Below, one piece after another: positions 52,178 through 59,814 of a stretch of 64,000 bases of DNA (positions are counted from its first letter, which is position 1; each line of letters opens with the position of its first letter). Made by a program: the position numbers and the translations under genes. The notes beneath the pieces were generated by a model, which saw nothing but the letters and a program-made list of their open reading frames with translations, was not told the origin of the DNA and ran no database searches. The DNA comes from a virus: positions 1 through 64,000 of IMG/VR virus record IMGVR_UViG_3300020183_000042; one strand, written 5' to 3'.

Positions 52178-53497
52178 TCATATTTGTCTATTAGAACCAT
52201 GTAGGATTTTAAATGTAGGAAATCTTAGACTGATACCACCATCTTGGTTTTCTGTTTCTTCAAAATATTGAACAGTAATTGTCTTACCAAGAATATGTTT
52301 CGGGTGCTTGTAAAAGTTTTGACGTTGTTCAATACTAAAGCCACTACCAACACGCACAGTATGTCCCTTATGATTAATAGTTACACAAGAAAGCATGGTT
52401 TCTTCATGTTCTTTACCGTTTAATACATATCGAAATGGTCCCATTTCTGTGTCGATAACTTCGTACTCATCATCAAAAAATTTCTTAACCTTGAGCAAAT
52501 CTTTGCTACGCTTTCCCTTATATGGTTCATCTGCTCGCAACATTACTCCTTCCCATCCTTTATCAGCGGCTTCTTTTACCCACTCTTGGAAATGCTCATC
52601 ATTATGAATCAATTCTTGTTCAAGCACAGTCAGGATTGGATATGACTGGTAATATTGCATAGCACCACAAATATCAGCATATCGAATAGAATAAGGTCTA
52701 TTACTCTTACCCTTCTTACTATAAAACTCATCAGTAGTTATCGCATCAAAAATCTTAAAAGACGGATTAGGAATAGTATGATCCTTCTTACGCAGTTCCT
52801 TCATCACTCCCTGGAAATCCTCATTACCATCTTCATCTACCAGACAAAGTTCGCCGTCCAAAACAATACTATTAAGACCAATAGCCTTAATACCATCTGC
52901 AACTACTTCTAGAGTATCGAATACTTTTCCTGTTCTTGAAAGGAATGTAACTTCTCCAGCCTCATCAACAATAGCGATACATCTGGCCCCATCAATCTTA
53001 CGAGAGACATACCATCCATCATTCCAATCAACAAGTTTAGGCTCATACTTTTCTGCTAGAGCAACACTAAACTCTGGAATCCAATCTGGAATAGCCTTGT
53101 TGATAATTTTATCGCCAGCACGGGTTTTCAAATCTTTATCAATAACACAATGAATAAGTTCCTCATAATCACTGTGATGTTCGATAAAACTATTGACCGC
53201 AGCAATAGCATCGTGACCAGTAATCTTGCGATTCTTTAGATCTTCAAGGAGATCAAAAAAATTATTGTATTCATTTTTACGAGCCACAAGATGACTCTTT
53301 TTCTTTAGATTATCGCTAGTAACATTATATTGCCAAAGAGGATGATAGGTATACAGCAGAATCTTCTTGGCAAAATTTGCAGAAGCATTATTAAAGATAC
53401 CACAGTTTATTTTGATAATATCTTCTTTTTCTTTCGTACTGCTAGTTGCCCTAAGAGCATTAACCATATTCTGAACATAATTAAAATCGTGAGTCAT
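52178..53497 (-). CDS. ATP-dependent DNA ligase
   Basis: A 439-residue ligase: motif I SRKIDG with Lys167 as the AMP-accepting residue, LDGELCLVDEDG motif III, and GWEGVMLRADEPYKGKRSKDLLKVK at motifs IV-V. C-terminal OB-fold follows (TVRVGSGFSIEQRQNF). It seals nicks during phage replication and recombination. Promoter at 53524-53552 and the leader place it at the head of its own transcript. Confidence 0.92.
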   Translation of the reverse strand: MTHDFNYVQNMVNALRATSSTKEKEDIIKINCGIFNNASANFAKKILLYTYHPLWQYNVTSDNLKKKSHLVARKNEYNNFFDLLEDLKNRKITGHDAIAAVNSFIEHHSDYEELIHCVIDKDLKTRAGDKIINKAIPDWIPEFSVALAEKYEPKLVDWNDGWYVSRKIDGARCIAIVDEAGEVTFLSRTGKVFDTLEVVADGIKAIGLNSIVLDGELCLVDEDGNEDFQGVMKELRKKDHTIPNPSFKIFDAITTDEFYSKKGKSNRPYSIRYADICGAMQYYQSYPILTVLEQELIHNDEHFQEWVKEAADKGWEGVMLRADEPYKGKRSKDLLKVKKFFDDEYEVIDTEMGPFRYVLNGKEHEETMLSCVTINHKGHTVRVGSGFSIEQRQNFYKHPKHILGKTITVQYFEETENQDGGISLRFPTFKILHGSNRQI

Positions 53498-53523
53498 CCA
53501 AATAGTCTCCTGTGTTGCTACCC

Positions 53524-53552
53524 ATTCTACACTACTGTTATCGGCTTGTCAA
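53524..53552 (-). promoter_or_regulatory. Sigma70-type promoter for the ligase gene
   Basis: Minus-strand TTGACA (53547-53552) and TAGAAT (53524-53529) with 17 bases between. Spacer contains CCGATAAC and GTAGTG, like other family members. Transcript start is about 20 bases before the ligase ATG. Confidence 0.7.
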
Positions 53553-53553
53553 G

Positions 53554-53904
53554 TCACCGTTCTTGAATTTTTCTTTTTGAAAGAAGATAATTCATAGCGT
53601 TGGTTATTCCTTCTAAACTATCGTCGAATTTTCCTAATCCCGTGTTGCAGCGGTCACACAACCATCCTCTAAAAGTATCATCACTATGATCGTGATCCAT
53701 TGTCCATTTACGAGGAATCTTTTTGCAACATTCACAAACTTCTGGTTTTGGTGGAGCCTTTTTATGTAGTTTGTTTCTTATCTTGGTTTGCTTTTTAATA
53801 CAACTTCTACATCTACTATCCAGATTATCTTTATGAGAAATATGTTTGGGAAAACTTTTTAAGTTCTTCCTTTTCTTGCAGTAAAGACAAATTTTTCTGG
53901 GCAT
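53554..53904 (-). CDS. Recombination endonuclease VII
   Basis: A 116-residue His-Me finger nuclease: CLYCKKRK and CRSC zinc pair, then CECCKKIPRKWTMDHDHSDDTFRGWLCDRCNTGLGKFDD, matching the T4 endonuclease VII signature (DHDH...GWLC..CN.GLG). It resolves branched DNA before packaging. Pairs logically with ligase and RuvB, and possibly the RecA-like protein. Confidence 0.9.
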   Translation of the reverse strand: MPRKICLYCKKRKNLKSFPKHISHKDNLDSRCRSCIKKQTKIRNKLHKKAPPKPEVCECCKKIPRKWTMDHDHSDDTFRGWLCDRCNTGLGKFDDSLEGITNAMNYLLSKRKIQER

Positions 53905-53906
53905 AT

Positions 53907-54608
53907 TTAAGTGATAGAATCTTTATCCATCCTATTATAAGCATCTGATCTTTCTTTATTAGATTCTCCAGAGGACAAATCAGTATGATCATAATCCATA
54001 ATATCTGTGTCTGGAGTTACCCATCTCATGTTTCTTTCAGCGGTCCATAGTGTGCTGTTGTATTTGCGATGAATCACAAGGTCTTTTTTAATTGTGAATG
54101 ATGGATCGTGCATAACCAATCTATTGTTTGGTTGAATAGCAAAATTACCATTATCCATCATGATAAAATGACCACACTTATGTTGTGATGGAAATTCGCT
54201 CAGAGTAAAATCTGTATCCCCACTATCAGTAGAACTTGCCCAATCAAGAGTGAACAAATATCGTCCAGTATATTCTACTCGTCGGCGTGAAATAAATTTG
54301 CAAGTATGATTTCGTAGTATAGGATACGAAGTTACCGAAACATGATAACTAAAAGAATCCCACAACACTAACTCATCTAACTCTTGTTGTTCACTATCTT
54401 CTTTCCAACAAAAAGCATGAATGGGCATCCTCCACCACAATCCACCATCCTCCATAATAAAATGGAATAATGGTGCTTGTGCTGGTATAGAAGTCATACC
54501 AAAAATATAACACGGAAACTTTTTGTCAAAAGAATCCTCTTGATTGCGTAGAAAATTTCCACGCACATAACCACTAACAACAGGAATTGGAATGTTTAAG
54601 TATGCCAT
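53907..54608 (-). CDS. Hypothetical phage protein
   Basis: A 233-residue protein, beta-rich with many aromatic residues (LFHFIMEDGGLWWRMPIHAFCWKED...RRRVEYTGRYLFTLDWASS) and no catalytic motif I recognise. Proteins of this type occur in other large phages without known function. It ends next to the tmRNA gene. Confidence 0.65.
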   Translation of the reverse strand: MAYLNIPIPVVSGYVRGNFLRNQEDSFDKKFPCYIFGMTSIPAQAPLFHFIMEDGGLWWRMPIHAFCWKEDSEQQELDELVLWDSFSYHVSVTSYPILRNHTCKFISRRRVEYTGRYLFTLDWASSTDSGDTDFTLSEFPSQHKCGHFIMMDNGNFAIQPNNRLVMHDPSFTIKKDLVIHRKYNSTLWTAERNMRWVTPDTDIMDYDHTDLSSGESNKERSDAYNRMDKDSIT

Positions 54609-54618
54609 ATTATTTTAG

Positions 54619-54972
54619 TGGATGCGGCGGCATCGAAGCCGCGTCCTAGCATAAATCAAATTACATCTTCTACAAGTTTATTTTGTTCATGAGTTAAATA
54701 GGAATACAGAACAAACAAGATTCATCCTATCTTACCAACTGCTCTTAACCTACAACCCGTTGGATATTGTAAGTGCAGAGGGATTTAACATCAGACTTTT
54801 GATCGCTACCCTCATTCGCAACCGCAGTCTGTTACTGCCCTTTTTTGTCAGGCAGCAAGTGCTAACTGATTATTGCCAGTTAAAGCATTTAGTAGACTTT
54901 TATAGTGGCCTGTCTACCAACCACTACTTGCTAACATAACTCTCCGTATGTAGTCGAAACCTTTACGCACCC
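54619..54972 (-). ncRNA. ssrA: tmRNA (ssrA)
   Basis: A 354-base transfer-messenger RNA on the minus strand. The 5' GGGUGCG pairs perfectly with 3' CGCAUCC, followed by discriminator A; 5' region has GGUUUCGACU, like GGAUUCGAC in tmRNAs; the T-arm is GCGGC/GCCGC with a six-base loop, one shorter than usual. A pseudoknot AGUGG-uug-GUAGAC-agg-CCACU-auaaaa-GUCUAC precedes the tag reading frame. A second pseudoknot uses CAGACU/AGUCUG and GAGGG/CCCUC. tmRNA rescues stalled ribosomes and tags proteins for decay; smpB was not seen in this window. Confidence 0.93.
54848..54886 (-). other. tmRNA tag reading frame (ALTGNNQLALAA)
   Basis: Codons from GCU at 54886 to UGA at 54848 encode ALTGNNQLALAA, a tag that ends LAA like bacterial ssrA tags. 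An A occurs four bases before the resume codon, as in known tmRNAs. The frame begins five bases after the first pseudoknot. Resume-codon position is inferred. Confidence 0.85.
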
Positions 54973-54980
54973 GTATTGTT

Positions 54981-55008
54981 ATTATACACTGTTGGTTTGA
55001 GAAGTCAA
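54981..55008 (-). promoter_or_regulatory. Promoter for the tmRNA gene
   Basis: Minus-strand TTGACT (55003-55008) and perfect TATAAT (54981-54986) with 16 bases between. The tmRNA 5' end at 54972 is eight bases downstream of the -10 box, so initiation would produce the mature 5' end directly. Confidence 0.8.
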
Positions 55009-55023
55009 TAGGCATAGAAAAAT

Positions 55024-55051
55024 TTGCTTTTAGTCGAAAATGGTGTATGAT
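55024..55051 (+). promoter_or_regulatory. Plus-strand promoter for the HNH gene
   Basis: TTGCTT (55024-55029) and TATGAT (55046-55051) spaced by 16 bases, back to back with the tmRNA promoter. It lies before the ATG at 55085 and overlaps the longer reading from 55040, which supports the shorter start. Confidence 0.5.
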
Positions 55052-55084
55052 ACTTTATCAAGTTACAATGTATTGAGTTCGATT

Positions 55085-55594
55085 ATGAATCATTGTGTCA
55101 ATTGTTCAAAAGAAACAAATAATCCTAAATTTTGTTGTAGATCATGCGGAGTATCGCATAATAATCGACTACAGCCTAAAAGGATGGCTAAAAAAAGATA
55201 TTTCAAATGTTTGTGTTGTAAAAAACAAACCGAGTTTTATACTAATAATCCTAGAAAATATTGTTCAAAAAAATGTCAAATCAAACATAAAAGAGAAAAA
55301 TCAGATAATATTATAGAAAAACAAGGCTTCGGTAATGGTTACTACCACAATGTAAGAATTAGAAAATACTTTATACGCAAGTATGGTAACAATTGTATGA
55401 TCTGTGGGCAGTCTGGAGATAACTGGAATGGAAAACCTATAACTCTTATTGTGGATCACATAGATGGGAAATCTAATAATAATAAATTAGATAACCTGCG
55501 TATTGTTTGTCCTAACTGTGATTGTCAATTACCAACGTACAAAGCCAAAAATAAAGGTAATAGCACCAGACAATATTTTATAGTTCAGAAATAG
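55085..55594 (+). CDS. HNH endonuclease, the only convincing plus-strand gene
   Basis: A 169-residue protein. Its N-terminus has several zinc-finger Cys pairs (CVNC, CCRSC, CLCC, CSKKC), and the C-terminal region CMICGQSG...LIVDHIDGKSNNNKLDNLRIVCPNCDCQ is the HNH core. ATG at 55085 is used because the promoter overlaps the earlier start. It lies between tmRNA and tRNA-Ile and its last codons overlap the tRNA by three bases, like a homing nuclease inserted beside an RNA gene. Confidence 0.85.
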   Translation: MNHCVNCSKETNNPKFCCRSCGVSHNNRLQPKRMAKKRYFKCLCCKKQTEFYTNNPRKYCSKKCQIKHKREKSDNIIEKQGFGNGYYHNVRIRKYFIRKYGNNCMICGQSGDNWNGKPITLIVDHIDGKSNNNKLDNLRIVCPNCDCQLPTYKAKNKGNSTRQYFIVQK

Positions 55595-55664
55595 GGCCGG
55601 GTAGAATCGAACCACCTTGACGAATTTATAAGATTCGCATCTTAGACCATTAGATGACGGCCCC
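55592..55664 (-). tRNA. tRNA-Ile (UAU anticodon)
   Basis: A complete cloverleaf: acceptor GGGGCCG/CGGCCCU, anticodon loop CUUAUAA with stem CGAAU/AUUCG, T-arm GGUGG-UUCGAUU-CUACC (one G-U pair), discriminator A. Anticodon UAU reads AUA, a codon frequent in AT-rich phages but rare in many hosts. No encoded CCA. Promoter at 55696-55723. Confidence 0.93.
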
Positions 55665-55695
55665 ATATTGTAAAAGATCAACCACCGACCAATAC

Positions 55696-55723
55696 ATTAT
55701 ACACTATCGACCACCACTGTCAA
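55696..55723 (-). promoter_or_regulatory. Sigma70-type promoter for tRNA-Ile
   Basis: Minus-strand TTGACA (55718-55723) and TATAAT (55696-55701) with 16 bases between, about 25 bases before the predicted transcript 5' region. It overlaps the end of the SLOG-like gene at 55720. Confidence 0.75.
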
Positions 55724-56061
55724 CCCTTGAGTCTAAAATCCCAAATTTTCAAGTTGTATTCTTTGGCTAAATCAAACATCATCTGAGTTCCTTTTCCTCC
55801 AGTGAATAAAACGCAACCATCAGCATATTCTGCCATTTGTTTGTTTCGTAAGTATCCTGCTTTTTTACCATAGGTTTTCCAATCAGCAGGAAAAATTTTA
55901 ATTGGAATATTATTTTTTCTAGCCCATAATTCTCCACAAGAGTCAACCCCTCTTGCTGCTCCACTAACTACTTGAGAAATGTTGCTTGATAGTTCATCTA
56001 ACTTTAGTATATCTTCGTCGTTCAAATAGTAATCTCTCCCTCCAGCAATAATAGTTTTCAT
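55720..56061 (-). CDS. YspA/SLOG-family protein
   Basis: A 113-residue protein with TIIAGGRDY, VVSGAARGVDSCGELWARKN and FTGGKGTQMMFDLAKEY, the signature of DUF2493/YspA proteins in the SLOG nucleotide-binding superfamily. These may bind or cleave nucleotide ligands; role in phages unknown. ATGA overlap with the upstream methyltransferase. Confidence 0.8.
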   Translation of the reverse strand: MKTIIAGGRDYYLNDEDILKLDELSSNISQVVSGAARGVDSCGELWARKNNIPIKIFPADWKTYGKKAGYLRNKQMAEYADGCVLFTGGKGTQMMFDLAKEYNLKIWDFRLKG

Positions 56062-56600
56062 TTTGTAGACTCCATAAAATTTCTATACATAGCCATAACG
56101 ATTCCACTAGTAGTTCCCACATTTAATGAACGAACACTACCATAATTGGGTATGGTAAGAATAACATTGGCACGATTCAGAATAAGGTTACTCAATCCTT
56201 TGTTTTCCTCTCCAAAAATAAACATTGGTTGACTAATATGGGTATTAGGATTAAATTTATAATCAAAGAGATTAATTGTCTTATCAGCATACTCTGGAAT
56301 ATTGTTCTCTATTGCAATAAGAGTTCGTCCAGAACATTGAAGAAGAAAAAATTCTTCATTCTTATGATGGTAAATAGGAGTATAGTGATGCGTTCCAACA
56401 CTACCCCTTTTATCCCACTTCTTTTTACCAACATAATGAACACTACGAAATCCAAAAAAGTTTGCATTACGAATCATTGTGCTAAGATTAAAGTCTCCGC
56501 CGATATTTACCATAGCAACACTTGCGATAATGCTTTTACTATGACAATAGTTCGCAATATCTGGTACACTCAAATCTTTAAGATTGTCGATTACGTTCAT
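56058..56600 (-). CDS. SpoU/TrmH-family RNA 2'-O-methyltransferase
   Basis: A 180-residue SPOUT-fold enzyme: NLSTMIRNANFFGF (motif 1), MFIFGEENKGLSN (motif 2) and TIPNYGSVRSLNVGTTSGIVM (motif 3) with the SAM knot. Members methylate tRNA or rRNA 2'-OH. It may act on the phage tRNAs or on host tRNA. It overlaps the coiled-coil gene by 23 bases. Confidence 0.9.
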   Translation of the reverse strand: MNVIDNLKDLSVPDIANYCHSKSIIASVAMVNIGGDFNLSTMIRNANFFGFRSVHYVGKKKWDKRGSVGTHHYTPIYHHKNEEFFLLQCSGRTLIAIENNIPEYADKTINLFDYKFNPNTHISQPMFIFGEENKGLSNLILNRANVILTIPNYGSVRSLNVGTTSGIVMAMYRNFMESTK

Positions 56601-56760
56601 TTTCCAAATCTCTTAGTTGTTGTTCCAAAGTTTTAAGTTGATTATACAGAGAAACACAGTTGGTACAGAAATCTGAACTAATGTACTCTCTAGTATCAGC
56701 AATCTTGTTCTTTATTGCCCATATCTTTTCGTCTAGACTTAGGTTTGGATCGTTTAGCAT
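56578..56760 (-). CDS. Small helical protein
   Basis: A 60-residue helical protein (LSLDEKIWAIKNKIADTREYISSDFCTNCVSLYNQLKTLEQQLRDLE) with one CxxC pair, possibly zinc-binding. It overlaps the next upstream gene by 65 bases and the SpoU gene by 23, so translation of both is plausible but not certain. Confidence 0.5.
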   Translation of the reverse strand: MLNDPNLSLDEKIWAIKNKIADTREYISSDFCTNCVSLYNQLKTLEQQLRDLENERNRQS

Positions 56761-57118
56761 TTGGCTTTTTCTCTTTCTTAGTCTTTTTATCTTTGGCCCA
56801 AAACACCATGTCGTTCAAATCATTATCCCAGGCACATTCAATAAGGTCTTGACCAGCCAATTTTGCTAAACCAACATTATGAATCCAGACAGTAACATCT
56901 TCGTAAATGCTTTCATTAATAGTTTCATCAAGAATTGGTCGATCCATATCATCATATCCAATGCACTTTTGCTTGACCAAATTGATAACTTGACCAACTG
57001 AAACATAATTATCAAGATCATTCGATGGAGCATCAGAGAGAGTTTTTGCTGCTGCATTTATTATTTCTTGAGCATATCCATCCAAATTACTAATCGCATA
57101 AACTTCTGGTTTTGACAT
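56696..57118 (-). CDS. Hypothetical protein related to 42967-43365
   Basis: A 140-residue protein with a C-terminal segment LIECAWDNDLNDMVFWAKDK, shared with the protein at 42967-43365, followed by a very basic tail (KKTKKEKKPNAKRSKPKSRRK). ATG at 57118 (GGAG before it) is preferred to the TTG at 57130. The basic tail suggests nucleic-acid or membrane contact. Confidence 0.65.
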   Translation of the reverse strand: MSKPEVYAISNLDGYAQEIINAAAKTLSDAPSNDLDNYVSVGQVINLVKQKCIGYDDMDRPILDETINESIYEDVTVWIHNVGLAKLAGQDLIECAWDNDLNDMVFWAKDKKTKKEKKPNAKRSKPKSRRKDMGNKEQDC

Positions 57119-57130
57119 TGTATTCTCCAA

Positions 57131-57391
57131 TTATTGAATAAATTTAGATACACCACCGCCACTATGATTCTTGTCTCTAATTCGGTCAATAGTGTTTTGT
57201 AAAGTTAATCGTCCTCTAGGAAGCCACTTGGTATCATTATACAGAGCAGTTACGATCTGAGGAATCCAATGTTGATAAGCATCAGAATATTCTTTGGGAA
57301 AATTCTCTTTCAACAGAGTTTGCATAGCCTGAATATCTTTGCTAATATTCTCTCGTAAATCAAGCAGAATATTAATCTGTTCGGTATTCAT
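57131..57391 (-). CDS. Hypothetical protein
   Basis: An 86-residue helical protein (ILLDLRENISKDIQAMQTLLKENFPKEYSDAYQHW). No family. It overlaps the zinc-ribbon gene by one base. Confidence 0.6.
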   Translation of the reverse strand: MNTEQINILLDLRENISKDIQAMQTLLKENFPKEYSDAYQHWIPQIVTALYNDTKWLPRGRLTLQNTIDRIRDKNHSGGGVSKFIQ

Positions 57392-57813
57392 TATGCAAAT
57401 TCTCGGTTGGACACAACCTCTTTCCTCTTGAGTTTAAGAATTTTGTGCTTAGTTTTATAGATACCAGTATCTTGATTTTGGTAATCTGGCCCCATATAAA
57501 TGTGTGCAAACCCAGCGTTCTTATCAAGACCCCATGCTTGAATACCTTTATCGTCAACTTTCTCAACCACAAACTTTCCTCTGTATCCCATAGGGATTAA
57601 CTCTCCCTCATGAATATAATATGGGCCTCCACCAACCTTAACTTTATCTCCCTTTTGAAGTTGACTCCAATGAAAGTTAGAGTCGGCTTTCATGGTGCGT
57701 TTTTCGGTATTAGTTACCTTGAAAGAAAAGATATGATTACAATTCTTGCAAACATAGGCTCGCGGACCAGTAAGATTTCCGCAATCTGGACAAGTTTTTT
57801 TGCCTTTTGGCAT
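57391..57813 (-). CDS. Zinc-ribbon protein
   Basis: A 140-residue protein opening with a CPDC...CKNC ribbon (residues 7-22), then a beta-rich SH3-like region (GDKVKVGGGPYYIHEGELIPMGYRGKFVVEKVDD). The promoter at 57843-57870 lies upstream. Function unknown; may bind nucleic acid or a protein partner. Confidence 0.65.
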   Translation of the reverse strand: MPKGKKTCPDCGNLTGPRAYVCKNCNHIFSFKVTNTEKRTMKADSNFHWSQLQKGDKVKVGGGPYYIHEGELIPMGYRGKFVVEKVDDKGIQAWGLDKNAGFAHIYMGPDYQNQDTGIYKTKHKILKLKRKEVVSNREFA

Positions 57814-57842
57814 CGTGTTTCTCCGTTGTTAGTGATAACCCA

Positions 57843-57870
57843 AGTATACCACAGTTATCGGAGTTGTCAA
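57843..57870 (-). promoter_or_regulatory. Sigma70-type promoter
   Basis: Minus-strand TTGACA (57865-57870) and TATACT (57843-57848) with 16 bases between; spacer has CCGATAACTGTGG, ending with a TGG that gives an extended -10. Drives the zinc-ribbon gene. Confidence 0.75.
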
Positions 57871-58088
57871 GAAGGATTCTTTAGACCATCTACGATTGTG
57901 AGTTTACCCGGTTCATAGCGAGCAAAATAACTATTATGAATTTTTCGTTTGATTAAATTGTCTTGATAGATTTCAGTATAAACATTAATACGATATCTAT
58001 TATCCCATACATTAATAATCTTGGTCATTAGATGATTCTTAGGTTTTTCAACTTGTTTAAAAAGTAAACTCTCAATTTCAAGATCCAT
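57867..58088 (-). CDS. Hypothetical protein
   Basis: A 73-residue protein, beta-rich (IINVWDNRYRINVYTEIYQDNLIKRKIHNSYFARYE). ATG at 58088 is used rather than the TTG at 58100, since a GGAG sits between. No family. Confidence 0.55.
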   Translation of the reverse strand: MDLEIESLLFKQVEKPKNHLMTKIINVWDNRYRINVYTEIYQDNLIKRKIHNSYFARYEPGKLTIVDGLKNPS

Positions 58089-58281
58089 TATTGTCTCCAA
58101 CTAATGTATCAATATCCAAAACGATTCTATTATTATGATGCTCTATCATTAGGTCTGCCACATAATATTGTCCTAAATTTCTATCATATATTGTAACTTC
58201 TTTTTGCCAATTGAAACTACCAAGATTTTTAATATCGTTTGCTCGTTCATTTAGAAATTGAAAAAGATCAATCCATTTCAT
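58078..58281 (-). CDS. Hypothetical protein
   Basis: A 67-residue protein with mixed helix and strand (WIDLFQFLNERANDIKNLGSFNWQKEVTIYDRNLGQYYVADLMI). No family. Overlaps both neighbours. Confidence 0.6.
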   Translation of the reverse strand: MKWIDLFQFLNERANDIKNLGSFNWQKEVTIYDRNLGQYYVADLMIEHHNNRIVLDIDTLVGDNNGS

Positions 58282-58496
58282 CTTGCTCTCCTATTTGCTC
58301 GATCAAGTTTGCGAATAGTCTCAGCAGCATTAGCAGGAACCATCACAAGACTAGGGGCAGTTTTGTGTCCCCAATCCATAAAGCCAATCGCTCTAGTTTC
58401 TCTAGAACAAATAATGCAAACCAGGGTTCTCCCCGTGTCATTAAGAAACTCTAATCTCGATTCTGGAATCGCACTATCACAATAAATACAATTCAT
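58278..58496 (-). CDS. DksA/TraR-like zinc-finger protein
   Basis: A 72-residue protein with CIYCDSAIPESRLEFL and CIICSRETRAIGF, the C4 zinc-finger arrangement of small phage TraR/DksA-type proteins (though the family is inferred from the motif and size). Such proteins can bind RNA polymerase and alter promoter choice. First gene after a strong promoter (58517-58544), with GGAGG before the ATG. Confidence 0.65.
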   Translation of the reverse strand: MNCIYCDSAIPESRLEFLNDTGRTLVCIICSRETRAIGFMDWGHKTAPSLVMVPANAAETIRKLDRANRRAR

Positions 58497-58516
58497 AGGT
58501 ATCCTCCGTTGGATGG

Positions 58517-58544
58517 ATTATACCATAGTATCGTCCGTTGTCAA
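58517..58544 (-). promoter_or_regulatory. Sigma70-type promoter
   Basis: Minus-strand TTGACA (58539-58544) and perfect TATAAT (58517-58522) with 16 bases between; the spacer has CGATACTATGG ending in an extended TGG. Transcript start is about 15 bases before the zinc-finger ATG. Confidence 0.8.
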
Positions 58545-58564
58545 GCGAACCTTTAAGGAAAGCA

Positions 58565-59113
58565 TCACTGTAAACTATTATAGACAGATAAAAATTTATC
58601 TATAAATACTGTGTGCATAGATTGTTTATAACACTGTTCAGCAAATATACCATCAGCATATCTTATTGGTAATTTCCATTCCAAATTTTTGCAAATTTCA
58701 TAAGATACTAAAAAATTATGACTATCAATATAATCAAGTTTAATTTGTTTTGATAATAACCTTACAGTACCGTCTTTCCATAATTGTTTAAACCATATGA
58801 AATCATATTTTTCTAAATCATAAATATTTTCCCATAGTTTTGGATGAATAATTGTATCGTCATCATTAAAATAAACGTGTCCATATTCGACTTTTGACAA
58901 TCCATAATTTCTTTGAGCATTACCATAAACACTATTTTTATTTGTTGTGTAAAAAATATCAGTATTTTTTGATATTTTTGATATTTTTGTATGTATCTTA
59001 CTTGTATCTACAATAATAATCCAACGATAGTTCTTGGATGGAATATTAATACTATCAGCAATTTTAGATAGATTATCTGGTCTAGAACAAGGAGTTATGA
59101 TATTAAGAAACAT
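58565..59113 (-). CDS. GT2-like glycosyltransferase
   Basis: A 182-residue protein: NIITPCSRPDNLSKIADSI (nucleotide-sugar start), QRNYGLSKVEYGHVYFNDDDTIIHP with the DDD metal site, and later HNFLVSYEIC. Matches GT-A family 2-type enzymes. Acceptor unknown; distant from the main glycan cluster. Confidence 0.7.
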   Translation of the reverse strand: MFLNIITPCSRPDNLSKIADSINIPSKNYRWIIIVDTSKIHTKISKISKNTDIFYTTNKNSVYGNAQRNYGLSKVEYGHVYFNDDDTIIHPKLWENIYDLEKYDFIWFKQLWKDGTVRLLSKQIKLDYIDSHNFLVSYEICKNLEWKLPIRYADGIFAEQCYKQSMHTVFIDKFLSVYNSLQ

Positions 59114-59115
59114 AA

Positions 59116-59523
59116 TTATAATCTAGTAAAAGAACCATCATCATTACTATGATAACAAGAATTTAAACCAACAGCATTTAATAGTTTATTACAATTTTCG
59201 CACGGTTTACTTCCGAGAATTAATCCTTTCCTGTTGATACGCAGTACCACAATATTCCAATTAGGATCAATGGTATTATAACTATCCAACAGATTACTAA
59301 TAAGATGGCTTTCAGCATGAACAAACGGATACTCAATATACTTAGCCAAATTAAATTGTTCACCAATTCTGTGTGCCTTGGCATTGGTTTTAATTGGGTT
59401 GTTTTGGGTGAAACAAATCATCTTATTGCCATCAAATGCGGCAGCATAATGATAGCATCTAATCAGTTTGCTCGGTTTCCAACTTTTGTATGCTTTGCGA
59501 ATTGTTTTGGTTATTATTTTCAT
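59116..59523 (-). CDS. Cytidine/deoxycytidylate deaminase-like protein
   Basis: A 135-residue zinc-deaminase-like protein: HAESHLISNLL (HAE) and KPCENCNKLL (CxxC), with a basic N-terminal helix. Probably binds cytidine-type bases but the exact substrate is unknown, since dCMP deaminase is already present at 6068-6538. It overlaps the next gene by 65 bases. Confidence 0.65.
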   Translation of the reverse strand: MKIITKTIRKAYKSWKPSKLIRCYHYAAAFDGNKMICFTQNNPIKTNAKAHRIGEQFNLAKYIEYPFVHAESHLISNLLDSYNTIDPNWNIVVLRINRKGLILGSKPCENCNKLLNAVGLNSCYHSNDDGSFTRL

Positions 59524-59671
59524 TTGATATTTTACTTGCTAGAACAATACCACACCCAGAAGATTCTATTACTTCATAGTCTATTGATTTTAGTGGTATT
59601 TTTATAGGTTCTTTTGATCTTGGATTATCGGTAAGTGGTATTTTAGTTGGCTCAATTATTTTATTCCTCAT
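59459..59671 (-). CDS. Hypothetical small protein
   Basis: A 70-residue protein, Pro/Lys/Ile-rich at the start (EPTKIPLTDNPRSKEPIKIPL) and Asn/Gln-rich at the end. No family. Begins in an ATGA overlap with the small membrane gene, so translation is supported. Confidence 0.55.
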   Translation of the reverse strand: MRNKIIEPTKIPLTDNPRSKEPIKIPLKSIDYEVIESSGCGIVLASKISNENNNQNNSQSIQKLETEQTD

Positions 59672-59814
59672 TTATTTGCTAACATATATAATCCCACATT
59701 AGCAAAGGAGTAACCAATATAAGTGATAAGCATACCAGTATTGCCCTTGTAGCCTTGCTCTAAAGCCACATAAAGATAAATTGCTCCAGTAAATGCTATT
59801 AACCAAGCACTCAT
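59668..59814 (-). CDS. Small membrane protein (48 aa)
   Basis: Starts in an ATGA overlap with the UvdE stop and ends in an ATGA overlap with the next gene, so it fills the gap exactly. The protein (AWLIAFTGAIYLYVALEQGY and MLITYIGYSFANVGLYML) has two hydrophobic helices. No family is recognised. Confidence 0.65.
   Translation of the reverse strand: MSAWLIAFTGAIYLYVALEQGYKGNTGMLITYIGYSFANVGLYMLANK

Noticed and set aside
55040-55084. Longer plus-strand start for the HNH gene
   Set aside because: It overlaps the predicted -10 box, so it would not be in the transcript.
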